This document shows, piece by piece, positions 34,695 through 46,100 of a stretch of DNA of 64,000 nt. Position numbers and translations under genes: made by a program. A model generated the notes under the pieces. The model did not search any database. It saw nothing but the letters and a program-made list of their open reading frames with translations, and was not told where the DNA came from. The DNA is from Thuidium tamariscinum (Eukaryota > Streptophyta > Bryopsida > Hypnales > Thuidiaceae), in contig OX344752.2 of the NCBI GenBank assembly GCA_947034885.2, positions 19,987,386-20,051,385 of the forward strand, given 5' to 3'. Numbering within the stretch: the stretch's first letter is position 1; each line of letters begins with the position of its first letter.

Positions 34695-37511
34695 AGTAGA
34701 GGTATTCATTTTGGACAGTATTCTTGTGATGGATTTTTTAGGATGATCTATTGTAGACAATAGTTGGATGCACTATTAATTGAAAAAGATTCTCTGTTGA
34801 ATCTTCTTGTCCACTCACCTTTCTTCCCTCCTTGATTAGAGAGAAGTGCTAGAACTAACTATAATTGGTGAATCTATAAGATTGGAATGGATCTAAACAA
34901 TTTGTTTTTTTTTAATTTTAAGAGAATATGGATTTGGGCTCTAGTTGAAAAGTAAGTGGTTGAGGTTAGGCAACACTCAAATTTACTTTTGGTGCAAAAT
35001 TTGTCTCCAAATTAGAAATAAATGTAAGTTGTATGACTTTAGAACAAAAATCCAAAAAATATCTTTGCTAACTATAGCTCTTAAATTGGTGCAAAATAGG
35101 GCAACTATGTTTCTAAGAGTGGTGCAAAATGGGATGCACATGAACTATGAAAACTATGATTGACAAGTTCAAGCACATGAACTACAGCTCATTCATGTAC
35201 TTGGGCTTCAAAGTTTAATATCTTCCTAATTCATGTGCATGAAGTTTTAAATGGTTTCTAAAACAAAAATGCAACCTCAAAGACTTTGAAATTGGTAGGA
35301 AAAGCCAAGTAAAATTGAGAGCAAGAAAATTTTAGCTTCAAAGGAAGTGACAGAATTTGGTGATAGGACAAAGGTGCCTTTGTACATGTGGCTATAGTCT
35401 TTACCTATATCTCCAACTTTGGTATATTTTAGGCAATTGCACATTTAAAATTGTTGAATTGACATCTAAATAGGTGGTGACAAGGTGGCAAATCCTAGTA
35501 GTCATAGTTAAAGTAGTGGCTACCAAAATGTGATTGAAGATTTACATCCGGCTTTTAAAATTTTTTTTCCTCCAAATTTTTCTAAGGGCTTGGTGTGGAA
35601 GATAATTTTTTGGTGCTTTTAGTCTTTTTATCGCCTAAGAAAAATCCCTGGGTCCAAATGAAGAATTTACATTTAAATTGAATAAAATGTTGATTTTAAG
35701 AAAAAAATTCTTTTTTTTGCATTCTTTTTCATCCTTATTTTTTCATACATTGAGTTTAATTTATTAATAAATTTTCCATTTCTTACAAGTTGAAATGCTT
35801 AAGTTATCCATTATAGGTGTTTCTATCTTAACTTAGCTTAGTCACTTAAGTCATTTAAGTACTAGGATTATACTCAACATTCATGTAAGGTAGAGCTGTA
35901 GAAGGGTTTTAAGAAGCACTCATTTAAAAGATGGAAATTAATCTAAGGAGCCTAAATTTTTTAATATATCTTAGAATGGAGTTTCATAGGATTTTACAAA
36001 AGCCCTTATGATTTAATTATAAATAAATAAATATTTTATGAATTTATTGCTTGTGTTGAGATGATTTCAAATTCAATCCAGGAGTGCAATGACAACATTA
36101 CAATATATATTTGATTCAACTTTTTTTTTTTTAAAGTGAAATGGAATAGGCATTTAACCAGTGTCATTTCATATTGTTTGGAGCATTACATGTTTTTTTA
36201 GGTCTAACCCCTCTCCCTTAAATTCAATGAACTATAAGACTTGAATTGTGTAAGTGACAATTTCATGACATGATTTTTTTTAAATGGGGAAAAAAACACT
36301 TTATTCATAATTGATTAGGAACTTTGTAACATTAGAAATCTAACATAGTCAAGCAATTGTCCTATTAGATAATATTTTTTTAATATTGTATGTTTCATGA
36401 AACAAATGCTTCTTGAGTCCAAGCACTTCATGAAACCCTCTATTTTGAACATCCAAGTTTCTACATCTTACATTCGATAAACATTTCAATGTAGCAATGT
36501 ATTGTTGTCACAACCATTAGGATGTCATTTATAATCACCACAAAAATGTTGGCTAAGCCCTCCTTAATCCTTAGAAATTAGCAAGGACATCTTTTGTCTA
36601 ATGGATGATAAAGAATCTTTTTAATGAGACAAAACTACAACTAATCATCCACACAAAGATCTTCTATAATAAAATAAAAATAAAAATAAAAATATTTATT
36701 AAATTTTTGAATTCATCTTCAAATTTCAATATTTGTTCTATTGTGCATTAGAATGCCACATTATAATTTCAATTCCATGGATTCTTCTTCATTGAAGGCT
36801 ATTTGGTAGTTCTATAAATGTAACTAGGAGACGCCCAACTTTGGAGAATTCACTAAAACAAAGAGACAAATAAACAAGATCAAACCAAAACAAGTATAAC
36901 AAACAAACAAATTTATAGATTAGATGAGCTGCTGATATGCCATCAATCTATATAGTACCATCCAATAAGTCTTGCAATCCTACTATGAAGTCCTTCCAAA
37001 TTTTTCTTTTTTAATTCCATCTCAAGAATACCCTATCAAAATTGTCCTATTGAATTTATTGCTTTAGGAAATTTTAACCAATATATAATATTTTAATTTT
37101 CAAAAATAGAAATTCTATTTTTGGTGAATTGTTTTATTTGTTTTTCATAGGTTTATATGATAATAAATCCAAAAATAAATGTAAGGGTTTTTAAAATTTT
37201 GATTGTGCATGTATTTAGGAAACTTAGTTGTCCACATCTTTCATATTACAAAAAATCACACTATACTAGTAAAATTTTCTTCTATGTAGCTTTAATGTTT
37301 TTTTCAATTTTTTTTCATAAAAATTGAAGGTAAAGATCATGAATTAAAAAAGATTCAAAAAAATGGTCAAATTGGTGATATTAGAAAGCTATAATATCGT
37401 AGAAGTTTACTATATCATGAATTTTATATTTGTCTTGCTTACAAGCAACTATTTTGCAATGAAGTGGTACATCCACTACCATTGAGTACCTTAAGCTACT
37501 ATTATAGCTTC
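34695..37511. other. AT-rich stretch, no gene seen
   Basis: No coding or RNA gene is recognised. A block near 36605-36655 resembles pieces at 23170 and 38240, which suggests scattered repeat fragments. Confidence 0.5.
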
Positions 37512-37673
37512 CATTTGGTTTGGCATTGTAAAAATTAATATTTAGATACTTTCTTGAGGTATATCCTCCAATGCCAAAGTCATTGGTGTCCACATTTGGT
37601 TTGGCATTGTAAAAATTAATATTTAGATACTTTCTTGAGGTATATCCTCCAATGCCAAAGTCATTGGTGTCCA
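37512..37673. repeat. Perfect tandem duplication, 81-bp unit x2
   Basis: Units 37512-37592 and 37593-37673 are identical, beginning CATTTGGTTTGGCATTG. About ten further bases of a third unit follow. The unit is a multiple of three, so a minus-strand open frame (37381-37674) shows the same 27 residues twice. That frame has no known domain. The identity points to a recent duplication. Confidence 0.9.
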
Positions 37674-37869
37674 CATTTGGTTTTTGTTATGGATCTACGT
37701 TTTTCTTTCACTTGATCTTTGATTTGCTTCAATATAAGGGCAAAACATCTATTCCCGCACGTGTTCCTTGGAATGGACCATAGATTCATCCAATTGTGTC
37801 AGTAGACTTTCCTTAATGTGTTCGCCACATGTGTAATTATAATTAGCTGACACATTTGAAAGACATATA

Positions 37870-38130
37870 GGAGAATCTGGTTGGCTGAGTGCTGATTTTC
37901 GTAGGGTTTAGTTTTGGGGGCACCCAACGGATGGTTACATAGGTCTAGGGAGCCAACACTTTGAAAATTTGTAGAAATTACATATTGTATCGGAAAAATC
38001 TTTTCTTTTTTGAATATTCATGATTTTTACTTGCTAATACTAGAAAAATATCACTTTTAGAAAACACTGCCTCCAACTATGCTAAATTCCTTATTTGCAC
38101 GTTTTTGGGTGTTTCCACTATATTTTTTAT
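37870..38130. mobile_element. MITE family H, degraded copy
   Basis: The block GCCTCCAACTATGCT near 38068 and the preceding ATTCATGATTTT region align with 8273-8618, and the right end TTGGGTGTTTCCACTATA resembles that family's right end. The left boundary is uncertain. Confidence 0.45.
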
Positions 38131-39024
38131 GGAATTGAATCCAAAAGAGTCGGGTGGTCATTCATGAATTTATACTATTTATCATAATACAAAGTTAACC
38201 CTTAAACACCACAATGAACAAATTGTGTTCAATGAATAGCAAAGATTCTTTCCTTGTAGGATAAAATTGCAACTATTCATCCTTGATATTAGGGATGGAA
38301 AGGAGAGATATTTTACAATATTTTGACTTCCAATGAGTATATTTGACTTATTCAAAGCAAATGGTGTCATTGGGTATCAAAGTGCATGATTTCTACGCCC
38401 ACCAATCCATCGTTCAAGGATAAAGTAATATGGAGTACTACTTTAAATTTCACAAAGTTTGCTTATAAAACTCCAAGCAACATCAAATACACAATGATGT
38501 AGCCTCTCAACTCCAAAGCTGGTTGAAAATGATTAACTATGATCTTGTAAAATGAGATTTTTCAAATGTAGCACTATATCTTCAAGCTTAACTTAGTGTT
38601 TCCAAAATCAATTACATGTCACAAGACAGATATTTCTATAAAGTAGAATGCGTCACAAAAAGGAATATGATTTCGCTTGTCATATGCCAAAAATCTCAAT
38701 CACATATCTAAATTTACCTGCCACAATTATGCCTTGTAACTACAGTGTTTGCATCAAAACTAGAGGTGGGGTTGCAAGACTTATTGAAGGCCACTGTACA
38801 GCAAAATGCTCTTTTCAGTCCATCTCATGCTCAAAACTACGGTTCATCTATCTCACACCTAAAATTTTCTGTGACACCTGTGAAATGATTAAACACTGTC
38901 CAGCTGAGCAGTAAATTTACCCTAATCTTTGACACTTGCATTTCGCTCATCCCCAAATGCCCTCTGTACAACAACAGATTCACTAAACCACTGTTCTCCA
39001 AACTAGAATAACAAGATACACCTG

Positions 39025-41448
39025 TCAGTAGTTCGAGGTTGTCTTATATCCTGGCGTGGACGAGGCTGTCGTATTCCCACCTTCAACGCCACGATCTGCA
39101 TTCCAAATCAAACCATCATTTCGTCAGGTTGAGAATACCACAAATACTGACAATTTATCTTGGGTAATGAGTGATATTTATTTAGCGAGAATAACTCTAT
39201 TCACAGAAGGTAAGCTAGAGCATAAGCCCACCATAAGCACTTCAATCTACTGTAGTGAAAATGCAGTCATGATCATTCAATTTCCCCAACTCATTATCTA
39301 GGATAATCCTCTCCATCCTCTGAACCCAGCAATGCAACTCATAGTAGCTTACTCTACACAAATCGCAAATACAAGCGATTCGAAAAACTAAATAAAACAT
39401 GCTGCTTCTACAAAACCTCGATTGGAGCCCAAATTTGGATACAGAGAGCACGTTTCTATCTCAACTGATCCCTCCCATTTCGAGACCCTCAATTAAGCAT
39501 GCTTAAACCCGGATTCAATAATGAATGTTATGTTCAGTGATGTGAAAGTAGTTGATTATCCTCATAACAATGCTACTTGGTCCAAAAAAGTTCACAAAGG
39601 GAAGAGAAACTTATTTTGATCAACACCCATTTTGACAGTGATTCTTACCTCCAGCTCTGGACGCATTGTCTGAATGCGCAGGAAACGTGTGCTGCACATC
39701 TACTCCCGTTTCTTTAGGAGATCCAGCGAACAACGAAGTCACAGCACCAGAAACACGATTAACAATACCAGGCTGCTGCTGCTGCGGACTTGCAGCGGCA
39801 TTCGGAGAACTAGGGCCTAAGCCCAACGTGGCCTTCGTCTTCTCCAACAAAGTGGGAGCATTAGGGTCCGTAGGTTGGTTCAATCCAAGCGCAGTCTTCG
39901 TCTTCTCCACCACGGTTGGAGCATTAGGGTCAGTGGGCTTGTCAAGTCCAAGAGAAGCTTTCGTCCTCTGCACCAGGGTGGGAGCATTCGGGTCAGCAGG
40001 AATCTGCTCATGAGGTGTACCTTCAACCTCAGTGTAATACCCCATTTTGGAGCCTACAGCCGCTGCAGCACCGCTCACGGTCTGCTTTACTTGACCCAAA
40101 ACGCCGGGCGATGGCTGGCTTGGGCTGGAATGGGGCTCACCGTACCCTGGCGCGTCCTGCAACAAGAACCAAGTCAATTACCATTGCTGCAAGATCGCAC
40201 AGTCAAAAACAACGAAAGAACCACAAATTCAATTAAAAAATTCTCGGTATTTCAAAAATTTCACCAAAGAAATCTGAAATTCTTGTGACATGCAGAAGGC
40301 ATGTGAGTCCATCTCTGAAAAATGAATGTATAGTCCATCTGTTGAAGAAATTAATTCATGGATAGTTGCAAATTGAGAGCATAAAGAGTGAAGAATGTTG
40401 AAGTTAATAAAAAAGGTCATAGCCCTATTCTTTCAGGGTTATAAACACATCCCATAAATGCAAATCTTGGAGGGTATGTCCCTTGATACTGACGCAGGTG
40501 CCTTAAAATCATGTGTAAGAGACGATTCTCTGAGGGATGCATACCTCTGTTGCATTGTGTTGTTGGCCACTATAATCGCTGGAAGGGTTCTTCCTGTCCG
40601 ACGGTGGAGCTGAAGAAGGTGCATAGTCCCGGTCGTGAGTCTCACGAGACGGGGGGTGTTCGGGTATCAACGGCGTGTGTTTCACGGTAGTGTAGGGTGT
40701 GGAGCCACCGACGTTGTACCCCGTCTCGGGCCCTGGTTTCTGCCATCAAAAAATTCAAACAACACGGTAAGAAAATGAAGAGGGCGCGAAGTTCACTTCC
40801 ACATTCATGTCAAATTCAATAGCAACAACCCTTCTAAGTTGGAATGTTCACTTGAGGAGCTACCGGTAGATCATAGTAACTTCCAAAACGAAGTCCTAAT
40901 ATTCCAAAATGTAGGACGTGATTGCTTCTTGCCGTTGAAATATCTCGTCACCTTTCTTGGAACTTCCGAAGTGAATCATAGGGGCCTCTTCATTCTAATA
41001 CTACTCTTTCTGACCTTTCTTGAAGCCTTCGATGCGAGCACTGGAGTATTAGAGTAACGTTAAGAATGAAAGACGTAAAGGAAACTAACCCCGGGAGACT
41101 CATCGGAGCTGTAGTCGCTGTCGCCGTTGTCGCCGATGTTGCCTTGACGCTTCTTGTGTCCCGGCCTATGCACTTTGCCCTTCACGCCCTTCACCTTGGC
41201 CTTCAGCTTTGATGTCAAAGACTTGCCTTGCGACTCGCCCTGCGCTGGGTCTGAAAATTTTACAACCCACCATAGCCACACTGACAATCAGTTGCTAACC
41301 CTGCATAATGTCCCTCTCCTCTGCTTTCAGCCCACTTCAAACTAGTCGCCAGAAATGGCTAGAATGCAAAGACCACTACCCTACAGAAATGTAGCAGAAG
41401 CTTCAAATTCTAAGAAGATGTCTGAAGATGTGAAGCTTGCTTACCCAT
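39025..41448 (-). CDS. LTI65/RD29-like dehydration- and cold-responsive protein
   Basis: Five exons give 312 residues: 41445-41448, 41090-41250, 40545-40739, 39649-40156, 39025-39095. All junctions are GT-AG and in phase. The first coding exon is only ATGG, and an in-frame stop just upstream fixes the start. The N-terminus is basic (KLKAKVKGVKGKVHRPGHKKR), then acidic Ser-Asp-rich (DNGDSDYSSDESPG), as in the N-terminal part of Arabidopsis LTI65/LTI78 (RD29B/RD29A). Next come GYNVGGSTPYTTVKHTPLIP, then three 21-residue repeats starting DPNAPT at 175, 196 and 217 with (V/L)(Q/E)(R/K)TK(A/T)(S/A)LGL cores, and the C-terminal TPGYKTTSNY. The protein lacks signal peptide or membrane segments and is probably disordered. 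Family members protect cells in drought, salt and cold and are induced by ABA; an ABRE lies upstream. It is shorter than the Arabidopsis proteins. Assignment to the family is good; exact role is inferred. Confidence 0.8.
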
Positions 41449-41728
41449 GTTGCCTCAATTGATGCACGAACGCGGTGTCTGAGTCCTCTGAAAATGTACT
41501 ACACAGCAGAGAATTCAAAGAGTTGCAAGCGAGGGACCAATGCTGAAAAAAGTAGAGACTGATCTGTGTTTCCAACTGTTTTCGAAGCAAGTCGGTGGAG
41601 AAAAGATTAGAAATGAAAGATTCAGTTGATCTTATGGTGGGCTTCGGAGAAGAATAAGTTAGAGGCGGAAGGACCGAAGGTGGCGATGAGGTGGGTGAGG
41701 GCCAAGTGGCAGTCGGATGGCTTGTTGC

Positions 41729-41738
41729 GACACGTGGC
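41729..41738 (-). promoter_or_regulatory. ABA-response element (ABRE/G-box)
   Basis: GACACGTGGC (minus strand GCCACGTGTC) lies about 285 bp upstream of the LTI65-like start codon. It fits the plant ABRE consensus, matching the ABA induction expected for this gene family. A DRE-like CCGAC core (minus strand) lies nearby at about 41713. Confidence 0.6.
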
Positions 41739-41839
41739 TGAGACCTGCCATGACTTGTCAACCTCCGCCGGGACTCGACCAGTGGTCCACTTGCCAGGCC
41801 CAGATTGGTTGGAGGGACTTACTAACTGCAGGACGTTAA

Positions 41840-42073
41840 ATCCTGTAGAAGCAGGGTAAATTTTAGATTCTCAAGGGTAAAAGTGAAAAAAAACTCCCTA
41901 TTTTGTGCCGTGTCTAGGGTATATGTTCTTAAACCTTCTCCAATCATTTTGGAGTCTCTGATTGCAACTATGAATTCAGAATTTGCAAAAAAATTATTTA
42001 CAAAAAATAAAATATTCTCGCATTTTTCCCCAAGGTAAATCCACCCTGTTGGGCCCACCTTCGATGGTAGGAT
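41840..42073 (-). mobile_element. MITE family B copy 2, in the LTI65-like promoter region
   Basis: Flanked by TTAA on both sides. The right end is CCACCTTCGATGGTAGGAT and the left end ATCCTGTAGAAGCAGGGTAA is more diverged. Reverse complemented it follows copy 1 (9489-9734) along its whole length, with an open frame at 41822-42058. It lies about 390 bp upstream of the LTI65-like start codon and 100 bp from the ABRE. A fragment of similar interior sequence follows at about 42093-42140. Confidence 0.8.
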
Positions 42074-42140
42074 TTAACGTTCTCCCACTTATTTTAGGCC
42101 TCCGATTGCAAATATGAATTCAAAATTTACAAATTTCATC

Positions 42141-43166
42141 ATGCGTGGAGAATAAAAAATCTCAGCGCTTTCCAAGCGACCGAGCTATAAAGAAGACTTC
42201 AGATATCTTTGAACCATCATTCTTACTGTAGTTCCAATAGGCTGACGATGGAACTTCTGAAAGAGATGCACCGACTTGTTAGACTTCGCAATTTTGAACG
42301 TGTGGAAAAGTGGGTGATTTTCACCACCGACCATTGATCGCTTCGCTTCAACACATGGGCAATTCGCGTTATTAGAAAATGACTAGCCTCTCGTCTCGTA
42401 CGAGCTGCAAAAGCTGCTGGACAGCACATATTAGGTATGGAGATTGATTGGTGAGGAGAGAATTGGGCAGATCTGGTTGATAAAGAGGCTTTGTATCAAA
42501 TTCTTTCGTTCCGTCTCTAAAACAAAGGCTCACATCTGGGGTTCACCTTCTATTACAATAGACCGATTTTATGTCTGCAAAAATCAAGCTCCTAAGTCGG
42601 TGGAGCATGGTCAGAGAGAGCAAGCAATCCATCTATTGGGATCTTCAAAGCCCACCACAAATCCTCAAGAACATATAGCAGAGATAAATGAAACAGATAT
42701 AGCACCAAATACAGGAATTCCATGCTGGTATGATGAATGGTTAACATTTACAGTTCAATGTCTCAACCTGAAACTAAACTCCACTATATCTGCAAACAAC
42801 TATATGCACACCTCGTTTTCTCTGGCATAAGAGTGCCAACTAATATACAACAGACGTCGCTACTGTTCGTAGTATACCGCAAATGAATGACGTATCAATA
42901 CACGTGAGTGAGAGGTCAGGTAAAGAGGGGAACGTCAGCGTCCCTCGAATCTAAAATAGCACTCTAATACGTGGGCAAAGAACCTATCCAATTCCTCCAT
43001 AACTCGGTTACACCTGCAGCTGTTGTCCTTCAGTCAAAAATCAGCTTCTCTCGTCACCCTTCAGGCTCATGTTGAATAAGCACTCACCAAGATGCAAATG
43101 TAAGTAAAATCATTGGAATCTGATTCCGTTCCAACCAAAGAATATATGAAATCCAAAATCGCACTC
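42141..43166. other. Intergenic region, no gene seen
   Basis: Lies between the LTI65-like promoter and the 3' end of the spatacsin gene. The open frame at 42444-42830 has no recognisable domain. The right part probably contains the spatacsin 3' untranslated region. Confidence 0.5.
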
Positions 43167-46100
43167 CTACATAAGAGGTATGTAAGTCCCACCGTGACCT
43201 TTCCGTAAAATCAAGGGCCCTGCAGAGTCTGGAACTTTATCCAGGACGTGCATGCAGGAATCCACGATATCAGAAAACCCCGTGGCAACAGTGGCCAGTT
43301 GAACGCGGACACGAATATCGCGCACTAGTTTGAGCAGGTACCTCATGGACTTGCCCAAATAGGTCGTCTGTTGCAAAGGCGTTCCCCCGGGGGTCAGCCA
43401 TTTTGTGATATTGTCGAAGTGATCCCCTCGAGCAGAGACCTCCGCACGGTAGAATCGAGCCAGTTCCATGAGCATGGTGGGAGGCAGAGGGAGCACTTGC
43501 ACAAACTCCGTCAAGTATTGATCGATGCGTCCTGATTGTAGCATCTGGTTCCATAGCACAGGTACCCACTCAGCAGGTTGGTTGAGGTCATAGGCTTCGG
43601 CCACAATCAGCGCTTCTTGGAAACGGGGCTGTTCCACCAGTCGGCGCCTAGCGTTCGTTTCGGTCAAATTGAGCCACGTTAGCTCGGGCATCCGCAGTTG
43701 CAGAGACATCACGGACGCTTGTGCACAACACATACTGGTATTCATGCCTGCGCCGAAAGTAGAGTTGACAGATCAGCATTACAACATGGCACTCAGAATG
43801 ACAATCTACCATTTAAAAAATATAAATCACAATCACACTATACTAATATTATTACCGACAACATTGTGCACAGGATTGAGAGATGGAGCCTCATTGAGTT
43901 CCGCGACTAGTTTGCATACCGGCTGAAATATTTGCATATGCTTCTGCAGCCTCCACGTATAAGCGCATGGACTCCAACACCTCTTCACTATGCTCAGGGT
44001 CATTGTAGCCTACCCATCGTTCCACAGATTTAGATGCCCGATCTTTTAATAAAATTGCCATTTCCTGTGGCATATTGAAATGATTGTATACCTGTACACC
44101 CGATCCCCCCAAGGCAGTTGATAGAAATTCAGCATAACGCGGTAACCCAAATTAGCAGAGTAGAAATATCATCGACAGATCACTAATTCAACAGCACTTC
44201 AGAACCTTGCAACGTGACAAGCTGCGTAACCATTCTCTAAATAAATATCCCGAAGGAGGGAGATGGTGATAGGGTTATCAGCATTTGCAAGTCCTTGCAA
44301 AACCCAGCAATTGCCCACATGGTCATAGAGTACCTGTAGGAAAGCATCTTGGTCAAGAGCATTAAAACGCTTGAGAGCCGAAAGAACAGCCATGCAGAAT
44401 CCACGGACAGAGACTGACGAAGCCTCGATGGAGAGATCAAAGAAAGGCTTCTTCTGAAGCAGAAGCTGCAAACAACCATGCTCGATCAACACGTCCAGTA
44501 TAAAGCGGAGTCGTATAAAGTTGGAAACACCCGTGACGAGTCGTGCTAGAAGAGCGAATTCCCGTTCGTTCACGAATAAGTCCACGCGATTAGAAACTAA
44601 GGAAACCAAAACATCTATCCCGTCCAGGCATGCGGACATTTCATAATAATAATGCGACAAGATGATGAGCTCCACCTGCACCATTGCCCACCCAGCATAC
44701 GAGTGTCGTCAAAAGTAACTTTGAAACGTTAGAATTAATGAACGAGTGCTTCATATTTGGACATGCATGCAGAGTCGCTTTTAAGCTTTAGAAAATCCTC
44801 CCAATTTAAGCACTTGAAATACCTCGCACGAATGAGGAATGTCACGGCCGCTAATGACCAAGCGCATAAGTGCATGTCCAACTTCAGGGTCTACTGGACA
44901 GAGCTGAGCCCAGTCTTTGAAATCAGAGGACCTCCATAGCAGCGGCGCTGGACCCTCTTCTCTGTGTGAAGCTTCCATAAAACCTCCACGGTGTGCTGCC
45001 AAAAGTCCCTGAAAGCACATATCTTACTGAGAATCTGAATATCCATCCTAGACTCATTCGCAGTAGTCATAAAAATCAACATAACAGGCAGACATAGAAG
45101 ATTAGCGCTACGTATGGTTGAAAAGTATGCTGTAGATTTACCTTTAGGTAAGACTCGGCTAAAATTCTTGCAATTGCTTGGGCAGATATCGTATGCGTAT
45201 CCACCAGCAGCTTAGCTTCGGCAAGAGCCTCTTTCCCCTTAAGAGAAAGAAGCTGAAGTAGCTGGGGAGGGGATTTGGAAGAGGCTTCTGTAAAAGAGAG
45301 ACCCAGGAAATGTCCGATCTGAGCCACTGCAGCTATTCTTCGGCACTGTCCTCGTCCGCATTTTTCTCGACATGCATTTGTCAATGCTTTCAATACCTAA
45401 ATCCTCACCAAAGTTAGTGTCATGATAATGCAACACCAACTCAGCAACTAGAACTTGACTGAGTGGTTAACAACCCCAAAGTGTCCAAATGGCCAGAACA
45501 GGACGCTTCCATGTCTACAGAATTTGAAATAAATTATATAAGAAGCTTCAAGGAGGGTAACAAAGGAAAGTACAAATCACAACTACATCATAGACGCTTG
45601 AACTAAGTTTTAAATATTACTATAATCGACTATTAGCTTCCAAAGTAGACTTCCCAGTATATCTTGGGAACTTACAGGTTAATATAAAACCCATAGCGCG
45701 AGGAAATATGTACCTGCATGGGAGTAACTGAACCAAAACTCTCAAACAGATCGGTAGAACGAAGAGCTTCTACCACTGCCGGATGCAGGAATGCGGGCAC
45801 CACAGTTCCCTTTGCTGTAGGCAGAGACAAGGTGGCAATCTTCTGGGCAGCTTCAACAAGCAGAAGCTCCAAAGGAACATGTCCCGGAGCAAGCTTCTGC
45901 TGTAATTGCCTAGCCGCAGTGACCTGACCAACTTCCACCAGAGCTAAAACTGCGCTTTCAACCTCTCCTTCCCCAACTCGTTCTTCCCACCCTCTTGTTT
46001 CATCATCCGGAGCTGGAACATCATCTTCTACAATGTTAGCCTTGGCCGGACTAATCTGATTGTCCCTGGTTCGAGCTTCAGCAACGGGAAGGCTATGATG

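Noticed and set aside
37381-37674. Minus-strand open frame with two identical 27-residue repeats
   Set aside because: The repeat follows from the 81-bp tandem duplication; the frame shows no known domain and no exon signals.
38193-38210. TTAACCCTTAAAC as the left end of another family F element
   Set aside because: No partner right end (GGGTTAA) was found within the following kilobase.
38648-38914. Plus-strand open frame of 88 codons with many Cys
   Set aside because: It lies antisense to the probable 3' untranslated region of the LTI65-like gene and resembles no known family.
42444-42830. Plus-strand open frame of 128 codons upstream of the LTI65-like gene
   Set aside because: No domain or homologue recognised and no clear promoter or splice context.
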